DNA of 50,001 nucleotides from Bacteroidia bacterium (GCA_025999115.1 BNWW01000005.1:1-50001); one strand, 5' to 3'. Positions 1 to 9,656 are shown, counted from the stretch's first letter. The notes: generated by a model from the letters alone, not told the origin. Made by a program: numbers and translations.

Positions 1-257
1 TGGATCGCAACTCCGGTTCCTTTCTCCGAAAACAATTTTCCACTTTGCTTCAATACGGCGCAGAACGCATCTATGTGGCCATGTTTGATGAAATCGACGA
101 AGGAACGGCTATTTTTAAATGCGCCAAAAAAAGCCAAGTTCCGCACAACGGGAAAATCGCGTTTGAAGGCATCGAAGACAGTCTTCCGACCGATTATTAT
201 TTGCAATTGACGGGCAAAGCGGCGCAAATGTTGAAACGAAAATTGGCAAGCAAATGA
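1..257 (+). CDS. C-terminal end of a GH71/99-like glycoside hydrolase (partial)
   Basis: The reading frame is open to the left edge (first full codon at base 3), so only about the last 84 residues are present. The segment YVAMFDEIDEGTAIFK followed by a short tail resembles the C-terminus of the xylosidase/arabinosidase proteins assigned to the GH71/GH99-like family in Bacteroidetes. From family knowledge it would be a secreted or periplasmic polysaccharide hydrolase. The stop overlaps the start of the downstream GH2 gene (ATGA), which indicates translational coupling in one operon. An internal TTG at 45 is not a likely start because the homology extends upstream of it. Confidence 0.6.
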   Translation, partial: DRNSGSFLRKQFSTLLQYGAERIYVAMFDEIDEGTAIFKCAKKSQVPHNGKIAFEGIEDSLPTDYYLQLTGKAAQMLKRKLASK

Positions 258-3124
258 AACAATTAAAAACAAAACTCTGCTTTGTAATATTCTTATTACC
301 AATTATTTCCAACGGACAAGGCGTAATCTTCCACGGCGATTTCTCCCCCGCCGAAGGCTTGGTTACCTCACAAGAAAAACCTTTCCGCGACGAAATTTGC
401 CTCAACGGCTACTGGGAAGTCCAAGCTCTCTTCGCCCCGCAAGGCTGGAAACAAGGCCAAAGCAAAACGCTCGAACTACCATCCCACACCGCCGGAAAAT
501 GGGACGATGTAAAAATAAAAATCCCTTCCGCCATCAACGTAAACGATTGGGGAAGAGGCGCCAAGACCGGCGAAGGAACAAATCAATTTTATGCACCGAG
601 TTCGGTTTATTTTCCAAGTTATCCCGAAAAATGGATTCACACCCGCATGGGATGGTTGCGCAAATATTTTGCAATTCCCGAATCGTGGAACGGCAAACGC
701 ATTGTCCTTCATTTTGAAGCGGTTGCGGGCGAAAGCACGATTTACATCAACGGAAAAGAAGCCGGAAAAAATTTCGACAGCCACTTGCCGTTTGAAATCG
801 ACATTACCGGTTACATCGTTCCCAATGAAAAAAACGAAATATTAATCGGCCTCCGACACAGCAAATTTTTCGACAAAAGTCATCCGAAATATCCGAAATT
901 CGGAGCGACTTATCCAACCGGTTCCAATACCGACGATTTATTGGGGATTTGGCAGGATGTCTTTCTGTTTGCCGTTCCTGAAATCCATATTTCCGACATG
1001 TTCGTGAAACCGTTTTTGGATAAGAATTTATTGGAAATTGAGGTCAAAATTCAAAATCAAAGCGATAGAAAACAAAAAGTTTCGCTTTCGGGCGATGTTC
1101 GGGAATGGCTAAACCGTTCTGATGACTTTGCCGAAATCGCTTGGAAATTGGGCGATACGGCTTTAAAAATTTCTTCCAAAAATATCGAAATAAAACCGAA
1201 TGAAACAAAAACGGTTATTATCAAGACAAAAATTGATAATCAACTAAAAAAATGGTCGCCAAAAACGCCGAATCTTTACACTTTGTTGTTGAATATTAAT
1301 GGAAAAAAGCAAATTTTCGATTGCAAATCCACTCGTTTCGGATGGCGGCAATTCAAAATCGCAGGCGATGAATTTCAGTTAAACGGCGAAAAAATTCAAT
1401 GTTTCGGCGATATTCAGCATCCGTTCAGCGCTTATATTTGTTCGCGGCGGTTTGCATACGCATGGTATCAAATGATTAAGGATTTCGGTGGAAATGCGGT
1501 TCGTCCGCATGCACAGCCTTGGCCGCGTGTTTATTACGATTTGGCCGACGAAATGGGTCTGATGGTATTGGATGAAACGGCGCTTTTCGGTTCGTCGATT
1601 CGTTTGAATTTGGAAGAAGAAATCACTTGGCAACGCTCTCAAGAACATCTTAATCGCTTGATTTTGAGAGATCGGAATCATCCGTCGGTCATCGGTTGGA
1701 GCGCCGGAAATGAAATGTTTGCCATCGCTTTATTGAATAAACCCGAAAAGGAAATTTCCGATCAATGGGATGATAAATTAGTCGCATTAACATGGAGCGC
1801 CAAGCAATTAGATCCGACCCGCGATTTCATTACCTTGGACGGCGACCGCGACATGAACGGCCGTCTGCCCGTGTGGAGCAAACATTTCAGCCACGGCTTG
1901 CAATTGGACGTTTTGCCGAAAGATTTACATAAACCGCTGATTGTCGGCGAATCGGGCGCTACTTATTACGGCAAACCGGCACAATTGTATCCTTTTGCAG
2001 GCGACAAAGCTTTTGAATCGTATTACGGGAGAAGCGAGGCTTTGGCGATGGATGTTTATCAAAATGTGGTACAAATGGCGCGACCGTTTTTGGCCTATTA
2101 TTCGCCGTCAGAAGTCAGCTGGTTCGGCATCGAACATTTGAATCTCGGTTATCACGATTTTTCGCGTTTGCCGAATTTGAACGATGGCATTTTTGCCGGA
2201 AAACCCTACGAAGAAGGCAAGCCCGGTTATCAATACGAACGGATTCCGCCTTACGTTACCACTTTCAATCCCGGATTAGATCCTCAATTGCCTTTGTATA
2301 AACCGCTTCCAATGTTTGAAGCGTTGAAAGCCGCGTTGTCTTCCGAAAAACCTTTGCCTTGTCAATGGGATTCGTATAAAGAAATTTTGCCGCCTGTACC
2401 ACTCGAATTTCCGCAAGCGAAATACGTTTCCGTCGCATATATTGGTAATCCGGATGGATGTGTAGGGGCGTTGCGCGCAACGCCCCTACACGCAACCCCC
2501 AACAATTTACCCGATTGTTTGATAATTGATGCAAATAGCGTAACCGAAACGGATTTAAAAACCATCGAAACCATCAAAAACCAAGGCGGCCTAATCTGGA
2601 TTCTATTCTCCGAAAAAACCGAAAATCCGGCTTTAAACGCCATCATTCCCGCACAATGGAATCTAACCGGCCGAAAAGCCACCGCGTTGGAACCGAATAA
2701 AACAACCGAATGGGGCAAATATTTCGATTTACCGCATCTCTATTTTGCCGAAATGGAAGGCGATAAACAAATTATCAAATGTGGATTATCGGGCGAAATC
2801 GTCGAAAAAGGCAAAATCATCCTGACGGCTTCCCGCACCGACTGGTCGCTTTTCAATCAACAACCCGAAAGTAAAAAATGTGCGCAAATCGTTTTGTATG
2901 AGCAGCTTGAAAAACCTTCGGGCGCAGCATTGGTAACCATTCCGTTTGGAAAAGCAACTTTGGCGATTTCTACGATTGATTATCGCATTCAAAACAAAGA
3001 AACGGAGAAATTTTGGAAACGACTTTTCTCAGCTATGCAAATTCGGTTGTCGGATGAAAAAATAAAAAACGATGAAAAATCAATTAAAAATCACGATTTG
3101 CTGTTGGATGGTCCTGTGGATTAA
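254..3124 (+). CDS. Glycoside hydrolase family 2 protein, secreted, 956 aa
   Basis: Begins with a signal peptide (about residues 1-21, MKQLKTKLCFVIFLLPIIS). A GH2 sugar-binding jelly roll follows (about 90-240, including WLRKYFAIPESWNGKRIVLHF), then an Ig-like domain and a TIM barrel. The acid/base motif is WSAGNE (E487, nt 1712-1714) and the nucleophile motif is LIVGESG (E566, nt 1949-1951), so both catalytic glutamates of the family are present. The C-terminal part (about 745-900) resembles a glutamine-amidotransferase-like beta-galactosidase accessory domain. It probably removes a terminal beta-linked sugar from a plant or algal polysaccharide; the substrate is not predictable here. It overlaps the upstream gene by 4 bp and the downstream GH43 by 53 bp. 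A 32-bp palindrome lies in frame at residues 736-746. Confidence 0.85.
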   Translation: MKQLKTKLCFVIFLLPIISNGQGVIFHGDFSPAEGLVTSQEKPFRDEICLNGYWEVQALFAPQGWKQGQSKTLELPSHTAGKWDDVKIKIPSAINVNDWGRGAKTGEGTNQFYAPSSVYFPSYPEKWIHTRMGWLRKYFAIPESWNGKRIVLHFEAVAGESTIYINGKEAGKNFDSHLPFEIDITGYIVPNEKNEILIGLRHSKFFDKSHPKYPKFGATYPTGSNTDDLLGIWQDVFLFAVPEIHISDMFVKPFLDKNLLEIEVKIQNQSDRKQKVSLSGDVREWLNRSDDFAEIAWKLGDTALKISSKNIEIKPNETKTVIIKTKIDNQLKKWSPKTPNLYTLLLNINGKKQIFDCKSTRFGWRQFKIAGDEFQLNGEKIQCFGDIQHPFSAYICSRRFAYAWYQMIKDFGGNAVRPHAQPWPRVYYDLADEMGLMVLDETALFGSSIRLNLEEEITWQRSQEHLNRLILRDRNHPSVIGWSAGNEMFAIALLNKPEKEISDQWDDKLVALTWSAKQLDPTRDFITLDGDRDMNGRLPVWSKHFSHGLQLDVLPKDLHKPLIVGESGATYYGKPAQLYPFAGDKAFESYYGRSEALAMDVYQNVVQMARPFLAYYSPSEVSWFGIEHLNLGYHDFSRLPNLNDGIFAGKPYEEGKPGYQYERIPPYVTTFNPGLDPQLPLYKPLPMFEALKAALSSEKPLPCQWDSYKEILPPVPLEFPQAKYVSVAYIGNPDGCVGALRATPLHATPNNLPDCLIIDANSVTETDLKTIETIKNQGGLIWILFSEKTENPALNAIIPAQWNLTGRKATALEPNKTTEWGKYFDLPHLYFAEMEGDKQIIKCGLSGEIVEKGKIILTASRTDWSLFNQQPESKKCAQIVLYEQLEKPSGAALVTIPFGKATLAISTIDYRIQNKETEKFWKRLFSAMQIRLSDEKIKNDEKSIKNHDLLLDGPVD
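2460..2491. repeat. Intragenic 32-bp perfect palindrome (family A)
   Basis: A perfect inverted repeat with core TTGCGCGCAA flanked by GTAGGGGCG and CGCCCCTAC. It lies inside the GH2 gene and is translated as CVGALRATPLH without breaking the frame. Related elements occur at 8612-8641, 15947-15974 and 17102-17129, with degraded or variant forms at 8031-8058 and 35924-35951. Confidence 0.9.
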
Positions 3125-4595
3125 TTCGATTGGTTTCGCACAAAACATCGAATCGACTTATCGCAATCCCGTCATCCCCGGCGATTTTCCCGACCCAACC
3201 GGCATTCGTGTAAACGAAAATTATTACACCGCCGGCACCTCATCGGATTATGCGCCGAATTATCCGATCTATCATTCCGTCGATTTAATCAATTGGAACA
3301 GAATCGGTTCGATATTCAACACACCGCCCGAATGGATCAAAGGCGATTGTTGGGCGCCCGAACTCACGCATCACAACGGCCGGTTTTTCGTCTATTACAC
3401 CGCGCGGCGAAAAAGCGACGGCGTTTCCTGCATCGGTGTAGCTTCCACCAACGACATTACACAAACATTTGAAGATCACGGAATTATCATCGAATGGGGA
3501 AAAGAAGCCATCGATGCTTTCGTGTTTCAAGACGACGACGGCAAGCGCTACATCCTTTGGAAAGCTTACGGTTTGGACAATCGTCCGATAGAAATTTTGT
3601 GCAGCGAATTATCGGACGACGGTTTATCGCTACGCGGTCAAGCTTTTTCACTGACCGATCCGAAAAAAGGATGGACCGGCCGCGGCGACGAAGGCCCCTG
3701 CCTCATCAAACACAAGGAATTTTACTACCTGTTCTATTCCGTCGGCGGCTGTTGCGACCGTGAATGTGATTACCACGTATTCGTCGCCCGTTCCAAATCG
3801 TTGAAAGGCGATTGGGAACAATACGACAAAAATCCGATTTTGCAAGGCGGCGGATTGTGGAAATGCCCAGGACACGGAACCATCGTCGTAACGCCCGAAA
3901 ATCGTTTTTTCTATCTCTATCACGCATATCATTCGTATGATTTTGAATTTATCGGCCGGCAAGGCTTATTAGACGAGTTGCTTTGGGATGAAAAAGGCGG
4001 ATGGCCTTTTTTTCGGTTCGGCGATATTCCGTCGGTGCAAGCGGAAACGCCGTTCAAAAACACGGTTCAAAAACAAAACACTCGTTTTTTCGACAATTTC
4101 CGTTCCAATGAAAAAGAGCTATTTTGGTCGGTTGATATGAAATTGACCGGATGTTTAGCCGATTCTTGTTTTCAGGTTCGCGTCATTCAACCGGTATCCG
4201 GCAATTACAAGATCGAAACAGCCATTGAAATTCCCGAAGATACAAATCTGAAAGGCCTCCTCCTTTACGGCGACTCCTCCAATTACATCGTTTGGGGAAT
4301 CGAAAATCAACATTTAAAACTATATCAATGCACCAAAGGCAAGCGGTCGGAAACTTTTTCAAAATACCTCAACGCTTACGAAATTTATTTCCGCATCGAA
4401 TCCATCAACGCCCGTTTTTTCCAGTTTCATTGGTCGGAAGACCGTGAGAATTGGTACTCTGCCTTGCATTTCGATCAAGTTTTGAATGGGAAATGGCTTC
4501 CGCAATGGGGGAAAGGGCTTCGGGCCGGGTTATTTGTCGAGAATCAGAGCGACGATATGGGGATTTTTTCTTATTTTTTGATGGAAAATCATTGA
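3072..4595 (+). CDS. Glycoside hydrolase family 43 protein, secreted, 507 aa
   Basis: Signal peptide at about residues 1-23, then a five-bladed propeller. The three acidic residues of GH43 are visible: D41 in GDFPDPT (base), D148 in EAIDAFVFQDDDGK (pKa modulator) and E207 in GDEGPCLIKH (acid). Residues from about 345 form a C-terminal beta-sandwich of the DUF1349/concanavalin-like type often appended to GH43 enzymes. The family contains arabinofuranosidases, xylosidases and galactosidases; which applies cannot be told. The start lies 53 bp inside the preceding GH2 gene. This start is chosen because it supplies the signal peptide. The gene ends next to an ORF6N gene remnant on the other strand. 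Confidence 0.87.
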   Translation: MKNQLKITICCWMVLWINSIGFAQNIESTYRNPVIPGDFPDPTGIRVNENYYTAGTSSDYAPNYPIYHSVDLINWNRIGSIFNTPPEWIKGDCWAPELTHHNGRFFVYYTARRKSDGVSCIGVASTNDITQTFEDHGIIIEWGKEAIDAFVFQDDDGKRYILWKAYGLDNRPIEILCSELSDDGLSLRGQAFSLTDPKKGWTGRGDEGPCLIKHKEFYYLFYSVGGCCDRECDYHVFVARSKSLKGDWEQYDKNPILQGGGLWKCPGHGTIVVTPENRFFYLYHAYHSYDFEFIGRQGLLDELLWDEKGGWPFFRFGDIPSVQAETPFKNTVQKQNTRFFDNFRSNEKELFWSVDMKLTGCLADSCFQVRVIQPVSGNYKIETAIEIPEDTNLKGLLLYGDSSNYIVWGIENQHLKLYQCTKGKRSETFSKYLNAYEIYFRIESINARFFQFHWSEDRENWYSALHFDQVLNGKWLPQWGKGLRAGLFVENQSDDMGIFSYFLMENH

Positions 4596-4599
4596 GAAT

Positions 4600-4698
4600 C
4601 AATTGCCGAGTTTCCACACCATACATTTCAGCTAAATCCCAGTCGAGCATAACACGTTGTCCTCTGATTACATAAATCAAATTTTCAAGAAATAGCAA
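4600..4698 (-). pseudogene. ORF6N-domain protein remnant
   Basis: Reading from 4698 toward 4600 gives about 30 residues containing IYVIRGQRVMLDWDLAEMYG, the characteristic start of the ORF6N domain found in phage-like and mobile-element proteins. Nothing recognisable follows, because the frame then runs antisense into the GH43 gene. It is a fragment left by recombination, not an expressed gene. Confidence 0.55.
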
Positions 4699-4812
4699 TC
4701 CATATAAATATTTTCCGGTTCGAAAAATATTTTTTTTCCCAAAAAAATTGAATTAATAAAAATTTAATAAGCAAGTAATGCCAAACTACCAACTTGCGTA
4801 ATAATATGAATA

Positions 4813-4820
4813 TAACTTTG
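4813..4820 (+). promoter_or_regulatory. Bacteroidetes -7 box TAACTTTG
   Basis: TAACTTTG matches the TAnnTTTG sigma-ABfr -7 consensus and sits about 45 bp before the start codon of the beta-helix gene. A TTG at 4794-4796 could be the -33 element. The AT-rich intergenic stretch 4699-4865 holds nothing else I can identify. Confidence 0.5.
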
Positions 4821-4865
4821 CCCCCACTAATATCATGATTGTTTAATTTTAAAAAATAATATGTT

Positions 4866-7463
4866 ATGAAAAGATGTTTTTTACTTTTCTTTGTGTTTTG
4901 GGGGTTGATGAGTAATTTATCGGCGAAAGATGTTTATTTGTCTTCGACAGGAGATGACGACAATGATGGCTCAACACCCGAATTGGCAGTGGCAACTCTG
5001 CAAACAGCGTACAATTTAATTCCCGTCAACAACAAGAATGGACACATCATCCACGTTTCGGGATTTATCGACATTACGACAGCGGTTAATATGACTAACA
5101 CTAACCAAACTGTTTCAGGAGTGAATGACGGCAGTAAATACCTAACCATTGATGGTGGCGATTCTATTACGTCCGGCTTCGATGGTGGCAATTCTATCCA
5201 ATTAATCAACTTACAGGGCAATAAGGGTTCTATTACGTTCAGAAATCTGACTTTTCGTAATGGTAATGGATCTGGAAATGGAGTTATTCGGCTACTCAAT
5301 AATAATCTTACTCAACCTATGACATTTGAGAAATGCCATTTTTATGGCAACACAAGTGGTAACAGTAGTTCTATATTGCACAACTATAATAGTCAAGTTA
5401 TCTATGACGATTGTGAGTTTGATAACAATACCGGTACTAACCGAGGAGGAGTTTTTTACATTGCAATTTCAGCCATTGTAACTATCAAAAACAGTCGCAT
5501 CCATGATAATTTTGCAAGTAATAGTAGTAGTGCAATTTATATAGATAATGCAGGAAACACAACTATTCAAGCATCATATATTAACAACAATAGAACTACA
5601 ACTACCGGTGGTGTTATTTATCAGACAAATTCTGGCACATTAACCATTCAATCAACCAATTTTACAGGCAATGCAAGTGCAAATACTAACAATTATGTGA
5701 TTGACTGGAATGGAGATGCTCTGACTTTAATTAATTGTCAAATTCAAAATAATACAATTGCAGGACTTATTTCTCGAAAAGCAACAGGAACTCTTTCTAT
5801 TGACGGCAGTTTATTTAAAGGAAATAGCTCAACAGCCAGAGGTGGAGGTGTGTATTCTCTCAATCAGCATACCCTTATTAAAAATTCGGCTTTTATTAAC
5901 AACTCAACTTCGCTACAAGGAGGAGCTTTAAGTCTTGCTATGGGCAATAGCAATTGCAGTTTCAAGATGATTAATTCAACGGTTGCACAAAATAGTTCTA
6001 CCGGTTATGCTTACGGAACAGCTATGTATGTTAGCGGATATGAAAATAATACAAATGAATACCTTTTCGACAATGTTACCTTTACTGAAAATAATTCTAT
6101 AGGTGCAGCAGGTACATGGAATACATCCGCTCTATATTTTTATACGGAAGGATATTTATTCAGTAAAGTAAGAATATACAATTCCATTTTTGAGAACAAC
6201 TTGGCATCAGACAATACAACCAGTAGGGATATTGCCCATCGTTTAGGAAAAGATATTGACCCTTCTACGGAAGATGGTGAGTTTTTAATAAAGAATTCAA
6301 TAATAGCAAGTTTCTATTCTCAATCAACTAATATCGCAGATGCTGTCAATTCTGCCGTAGGTGGGAAATTTACGTTTACAGGGCAAGCCTATAAACCATC
6401 CGGTCTTGGCGCTTTCAATTCCGCAGGCAATTACTATCCACTCACTTCTGCAACACAAGACGCTACGCATTATGCCACTAATTTAGGCAATGCCTCATAC
6501 CTTCTTGATGCCAAATCCCAATCCGACCAAACCGGCACCACCCGCAAAAACATTGCCCGGGGTATCGTAGATGCCGGAGCAGTAGAATACACATTGCCCG
6601 AATATGTGATTGCCGACGAAGCAGGTACAAGCACAGATTATAAAGCCGGTACTTACGGAGATATTATTTTCACGGATGGCGATGATTTTACCGTAGCCGG
6701 CGGTGATGAAGCCGGTTCAAACTACTATGGTGTTAAATACAAAAAAACAGTGGAGGCAGGCAAATGGTATGCCCTCGGTTTTCCGTTCGATGTAGTCGGT
6801 TTTTATTGCGAAGATTTTGAATATGGCAAACCCGGTGACGACGGTGAAGGTCCTGTTTTAGCAATCTATAATGGTACTGATGTAGGCGATTTCTTTGTAA
6901 AAACATTAGAGGATGGCACGGGCGATGACTATCACGAAGGTTATCATTTTGCATTCCACAACGAAAACAAATTAGATGCAGGCGTGGGTTATATCGTTCG
7001 TTTCCCATTGGCTTTCGACGAAAAAGAAATTACGTTTGTTTCGGATTTCCATCCGGCATTGTCGAACAATGCGCAAATCAGTACGATCGCGGACAAAACT
7101 TATACATTGGTAGCCAATCCTTCGGTCGCCAGCACAACGCCTACTTCGGCACAATCCGATTTCTATTATTACGCACTCAACGACGATAATGAATTTGAAC
7201 GCACTACCGCAACGATCGCACCTTTCGAAGCGTTTGTCGGTGTAACCGGCATTGCACCGGAAAGCATCTTGCGCGCCATCGCTATCGAACAACAAACCGA
7301 TACACCGACCGATATTCAACGGGTAAACAGCAACGATAAAATTGTGGCTACGCAATATTATAATTTGATGGGACAAGCTGCCACCCCAACCACAGGTGTA
7401 TATATTGTAAAACAAATTTACGAATCGGGTAAGAGTGAAGTCAGCAAAATAATTAGAAAATAA
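4866..7463 (+). CDS. T9SS-secreted right-handed beta-helix protein, 865 aa
   Basis: Signal peptide (about 1-20) followed by DVYLSSTGDDDNDGSTPE, the opening of pectate-lyase-like parallel beta-helix proteins. Asn/Gly/Ser-rich coils of about 20-25 residues run to about residue 560. A beta-rich region follows (about 575-800). The last 50 residues (YYNLMGQAATPTTGVYIVK to the C-terminus) look like a type A T9SS sorting domain: a hydrophobic strand, then GVYIVK, then a basic end. The protein is therefore expected to be surface-anchored or released through the type IX system. It may bind or cleave pectin-like glycans, but no catalytic residues could be assigned. It is the simplest of four related proteins here; the other three carry extra SGNH esterase domains. 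Confidence 0.8.
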   Translation: MKRCFLLFFVFWGLMSNLSAKDVYLSSTGDDDNDGSTPELAVATLQTAYNLIPVNNKNGHIIHVSGFIDITTAVNMTNTNQTVSGVNDGSKYLTIDGGDSITSGFDGGNSIQLINLQGNKGSITFRNLTFRNGNGSGNGVIRLLNNNLTQPMTFEKCHFYGNTSGNSSSILHNYNSQVIYDDCEFDNNTGTNRGGVFYIAISAIVTIKNSRIHDNFASNSSSAIYIDNAGNTTIQASYINNNRTTTTGGVIYQTNSGTLTIQSTNFTGNASANTNNYVIDWNGDALTLINCQIQNNTIAGLISRKATGTLSIDGSLFKGNSSTARGGGVYSLNQHTLIKNSAFINNSTSLQGGALSLAMGNSNCSFKMINSTVAQNSSTGYAYGTAMYVSGYENNTNEYLFDNVTFTENNSIGAAGTWNTSALYFYTEGYLFSKVRIYNSIFENNLASDNTTSRDIAHRLGKDIDPSTEDGEFLIKNSIIASFYSQSTNIADAVNSAVGGKFTFTGQAYKPSGLGAFNSAGNYYPLTSATQDATHYATNLGNASYLLDAKSQSDQTGTTRKNIARGIVDAGAVEYTLPEYVIADEAGTSTDYKAGTYGDIIFTDGDDFTVAGGDEAGSNYYGVKYKKTVEAGKWYALGFPFDVVGFYCEDFEYGKPGDDGEGPVLAIYNGTDVGDFFVKTLEDGTGDDYHEGYHFAFHNENKLDAGVGYIVRFPLAFDEKEITFVSDFHPALSNNAQISTIADKTYTLVANPSVASTTPTSAQSDFYYYALNDDNEFERTTATIAPFEAFVGVTGIAPESILRAIAIEQQTDTPTDIQRVNSNDKIVATQYYNLMGQAATPTTGVYIVKQIYESGKSEVSKIIRK

Positions 7464-7470
7464 TCAACAA

Positions 7471-7758
7471 ATGAAAAAGACAATATTTTTAGCAATCGCC
7501 CTTGTATTAGCCGGCGCCACTTTTGCCGATAGAAGAAACATCAAAGACCACACGGAAGCGTGGCTACAACGCGGAAACGCCGAAGAAACAAGCGGCAGTT
7601 TGCGCACCTCGCGCGGCCTTGATGACGTTCCCGGAACAGACACAGACCCTCGTTTCAAAGCAACGCCCATTCCCAACGCATTTCCGTTGCTCATTCTAAT
7701 GGCCGCAGGATATGGTATCGTTTTGAATAGAAAAAAACAACGTGATTCGAAAAAATAA
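7471..7758 (+). CDS. Short secreted protein with PID-CTERM-like C-terminal anchor, 95 aa
   Basis: An N-terminal signal peptide (MKKTIFLAIALVLAGATFA) is followed by a polar middle and then PIPNAFPLLILMAAGYGIVL and a basic tail NRKKQ. The proline-led motif, single hydrophobic helix and Arg/Lys end resemble the short C-terminal sorting signals (PID-CTERM and related) described in Bacteroidetes. It starts 8 bp after the T9SS beta-helix gene, so the two are probably co-transcribed. Its function is unknown. The sorting-signal call is inference from pattern only. Confidence 0.6.
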   Translation: MKKTIFLAIALVLAGATFADRRNIKDHTEAWLQRGNAEETSGSLRTSRGLDDVPGTDTDPRFKATPIPNAFPLLILMAAGYGIVLNRKKQRDSKK

Positions 7759-7761
7759 TTG

Positions 7762-7769
7762 TATTTTTG
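7762..7769 (+). promoter_or_regulatory. Possible -7 box TATTTTTG
   Basis: It matches TAnnTTTG and lies in the 83-bp gap before the second GH2 gene. No clear -33 element is seen. Confidence 0.25.
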
Positions 7770-7841
7770 AACTTTGAATATCATCTGTGGGTATAAATCC
7801 GGATATTTATCGTTTAAAATGAGTAATAATTTATCAATCAC

Positions 7842-9656
7842 ATGAAAACACATTGGTTCCTCGCAGGTTTCCTTGCACTGGGTTTGACGGCTCAACCCCA
7901 AACACTTACCACCGAATGGGCGAAAAAAATCGACCGGAATGCTCCCTTGCCCGAATATCCCCGTCCGCAAATGGAGCGGCAAAATAATTGGTTTTCCCTC
8001 AACGGATTATGGGATTATGCTATAACCGGTGTAGAGACGGGGCATGCCCCGTTTCTACCGCAAACATTCGACAGAAAAATTGTAGTTCCTTTCGCCGTTG
8101 AATCGGCCCTTTCGGGTGTCGAAAAAACCGTGGGGAAAGACAATAATCTGTGGTATAAACGTACTTTTGTTCTACCGAAAACAGCCAAAAACAATCGAAT
8201 TTTACTGCATTTCGGCGCCGTCGATTGGCAAACGGAAGTATTCATCAACGGAAAATCAGCCGGCATACACGAAGGCGGTTTCGACCCGTTTTCGTTCGAT
8301 ATTACGCCGTTTATCAAAGGAAAAACGCAAGAATTGGTCGTAAAAGTCTGGGATCCGACAAGCGACGGGCCTCAACCGCGCGGCAAACAGGTAAACAAAC
8401 CTTCGGGTATTTGGTACACACCGGTTACGGGCATCTGGCAAACGGTTTGGGTGGAAATGGTTCCCGAAACGTACATCGTATCGTTCAAACAAACGCCCGA
8501 TATTGACAATCAACAATTGAATATAGAAGTTGAAACGGCGAATTTGAAAAGCGGCGATCAAATCAACATTACGGCTTATGATGGGGAAACCATTGTGGGG
8601 ATGTCGCACAATGGATGGGCGTTGCGCGCAACGCCCATCCAAATCAAAAATCCTAAATTATGGTCGCCCGAACATCCGTTTTTATATGATTTAAAAATCA
8701 GCATCGAACGCAAAGGCAAAATCATCGACGAAATCAAAAGCTATTTCGCCATGCGCAAAATTTCCATCGAACCCGGTAAAAACGGCGTTCAACGCATCTT
8801 ACTCAACAATCAATTCGTATTTCAATATGGCCCGCTCGACCAAGGTTGGTGGCCCGACGGTTTATATACCGCTCCCACCGACGAAGCCTTGAAATTCGAC
8901 ATCGAACAAACCAAAGCCATGGGTTTCAACCTGATACGCAAACACGTAAAAGTAGAACCAGCGCGTTGGTACACTTATTGCGACCAAATCGGATTATTGG
9001 TTTGGCAGGATATGCCGAGCGGCGACAACGGCGGCAACAAATGGACTTCGTGGCCCGGATTATATCCCGTGAATCCCGAAAAAACACGCTCGGCCGAATC
9101 GGAAGCCATCTACCGCAAAGAATGGAACGCGATTATCGACGCGCTCTACCATTTCCCGTGTATCGTGATGTGGGTGCCGTTCAACGAAGCATGGGGACAA
9201 TTCAAAACCGCAGAAATCACGAATTGGACGATGCAAAAAGATCCGTCGCGCCTTGTGAACAGCGCCAGCGGCGGCAATTTCATGGATGCCGGACAAGTGT
9301 TCGATTTGCATCATTACGCAGCGCCCGCAATGCCTCATCCCGAAATATTCGGAAAAACACAAGCTGTCGTTTTGGGCGAATTTGGCGGTTTGGGATTGCC
9401 TTTGGAAGGTCATACGTGGACGGATAAAAATAATTGGGGCTATCAAAATCTCAATACAAAAGAAGATTTAGTGAAACGGTATGCGCAATTTATATCCGAA
9501 TTGCCGGCGCTGATTGAACAAGGGTTATCGGCCGCCGTTTATACGCAAACCACCGATGTGGAAGTAGAAACCAATGGTTTGATTACCTACGACCGGAAAA
9601 TTATCAAAATTCCGGCAGCGGAATTACATCAAATTCATCAAAAGCTCTATAAATGA
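7842..9656 (+). CDS. Glycoside hydrolase family 2 protein, secreted, 604 aa
   Basis: Signal peptide (about 1-20). GH2 N-terminal jelly roll with NGLWDYAIT and LHFGAVDWQTEVFINGK, an Ig-like domain, then the TIM barrel with GWWPDGLYTAPTDEALKFDI. The acid/base is E449 in PFNEAWGQ and the nucleophile is E513 in VLGEFGG, so the enzyme looks catalytically complete. Its length (604 aa) fits the compact Bacteroidetes beta-galactosidase/beta-glucuronidase-like GH2 group. Two palindromes are inserted in frame, at residues 64-73 (VETGHAPFLP) and 257-266 (GWALRATPIQ). Both sit in loops where relatives are shorter. The stop overlaps the next start (ATGA). Confidence 0.87.
   Translation: MKTHWFLAGFLALGLTAQPQTLTTEWAKKIDRNAPLPEYPRPQMERQNNWFSLNGLWDYAITGVETGHAPFLPQTFDRKIVVPFAVESALSGVEKTVGKDNNLWYKRTFVLPKTAKNNRILLHFGAVDWQTEVFINGKSAGIHEGGFDPFSFDITPFIKGKTQELVVKVWDPTSDGPQPRGKQVNKPSGIWYTPVTGIWQTVWVEMVPETYIVSFKQTPDIDNQQLNIEVETANLKSGDQINITAYDGETIVGMSHNGWALRATPIQIKNPKLWSPEHPFLYDLKISIERKGKIIDEIKSYFAMRKISIEPGKNGVQRILLNNQFVFQYGPLDQGWWPDGLYTAPTDEALKFDIEQTKAMGFNLIRKHVKVEPARWYTYCDQIGLLVWQDMPSGDNGGNKWTSWPGLYPVNPEKTRSAESEAIYRKEWNAIIDALYHFPCIVMWVPFNEAWGQFKTAEITNWTMQKDPSRLVNSASGGNFMDAGQVFDLHHYAAPAMPHPEIFGKTQAVVLGEFGGLGLPLEGHTWTDKNNWGYQNLNTKEDLVKRYAQFISELPALIEQGLSAAVYTQTTDVEVETNGLITYDRKIIKIPAAELHQIHQKLYK
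8031..8058. repeat. Intragenic 28-bp palindrome (variant core GGGGCATGCCCC)
   Basis: The outer arms GTAGAGACG and CGTTTCTAC pair with one G-T wobble, and the core is GGGGCATGCCCC. It has the same outer GTAG...CTAC ends and length as family A but a different core. It is translated in frame as VETGHAPFLP within the GH2 jelly roll. Confidence 0.8.
8612..8641. repeat. Intragenic 30-bp perfect palindrome (family A)
   Basis: Core TTGCGCGCAA flanked by GGATGGGCG and CGCCCATCC, plus one outer T-A pair. It encodes GWALRATPIQ in the second GH2, just before the conserved NPKLWSPEHP motif. Confidence 0.9.

Noticed and set aside
5200..6100. Repetitive Asn/Thr/Ser-rich coding sequence that might suggest tandem DNA repeats
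   Set aside because: The periodicity is at protein level (beta-helix coils) and the DNA units are not conserved.
8846..9446. Open frames of up to 193 codons in other frames of the second GH2 gene
   Set aside because: Arg/His-rich translations typical of shadow frames; the GH2 frame contains all catalytic motifs.
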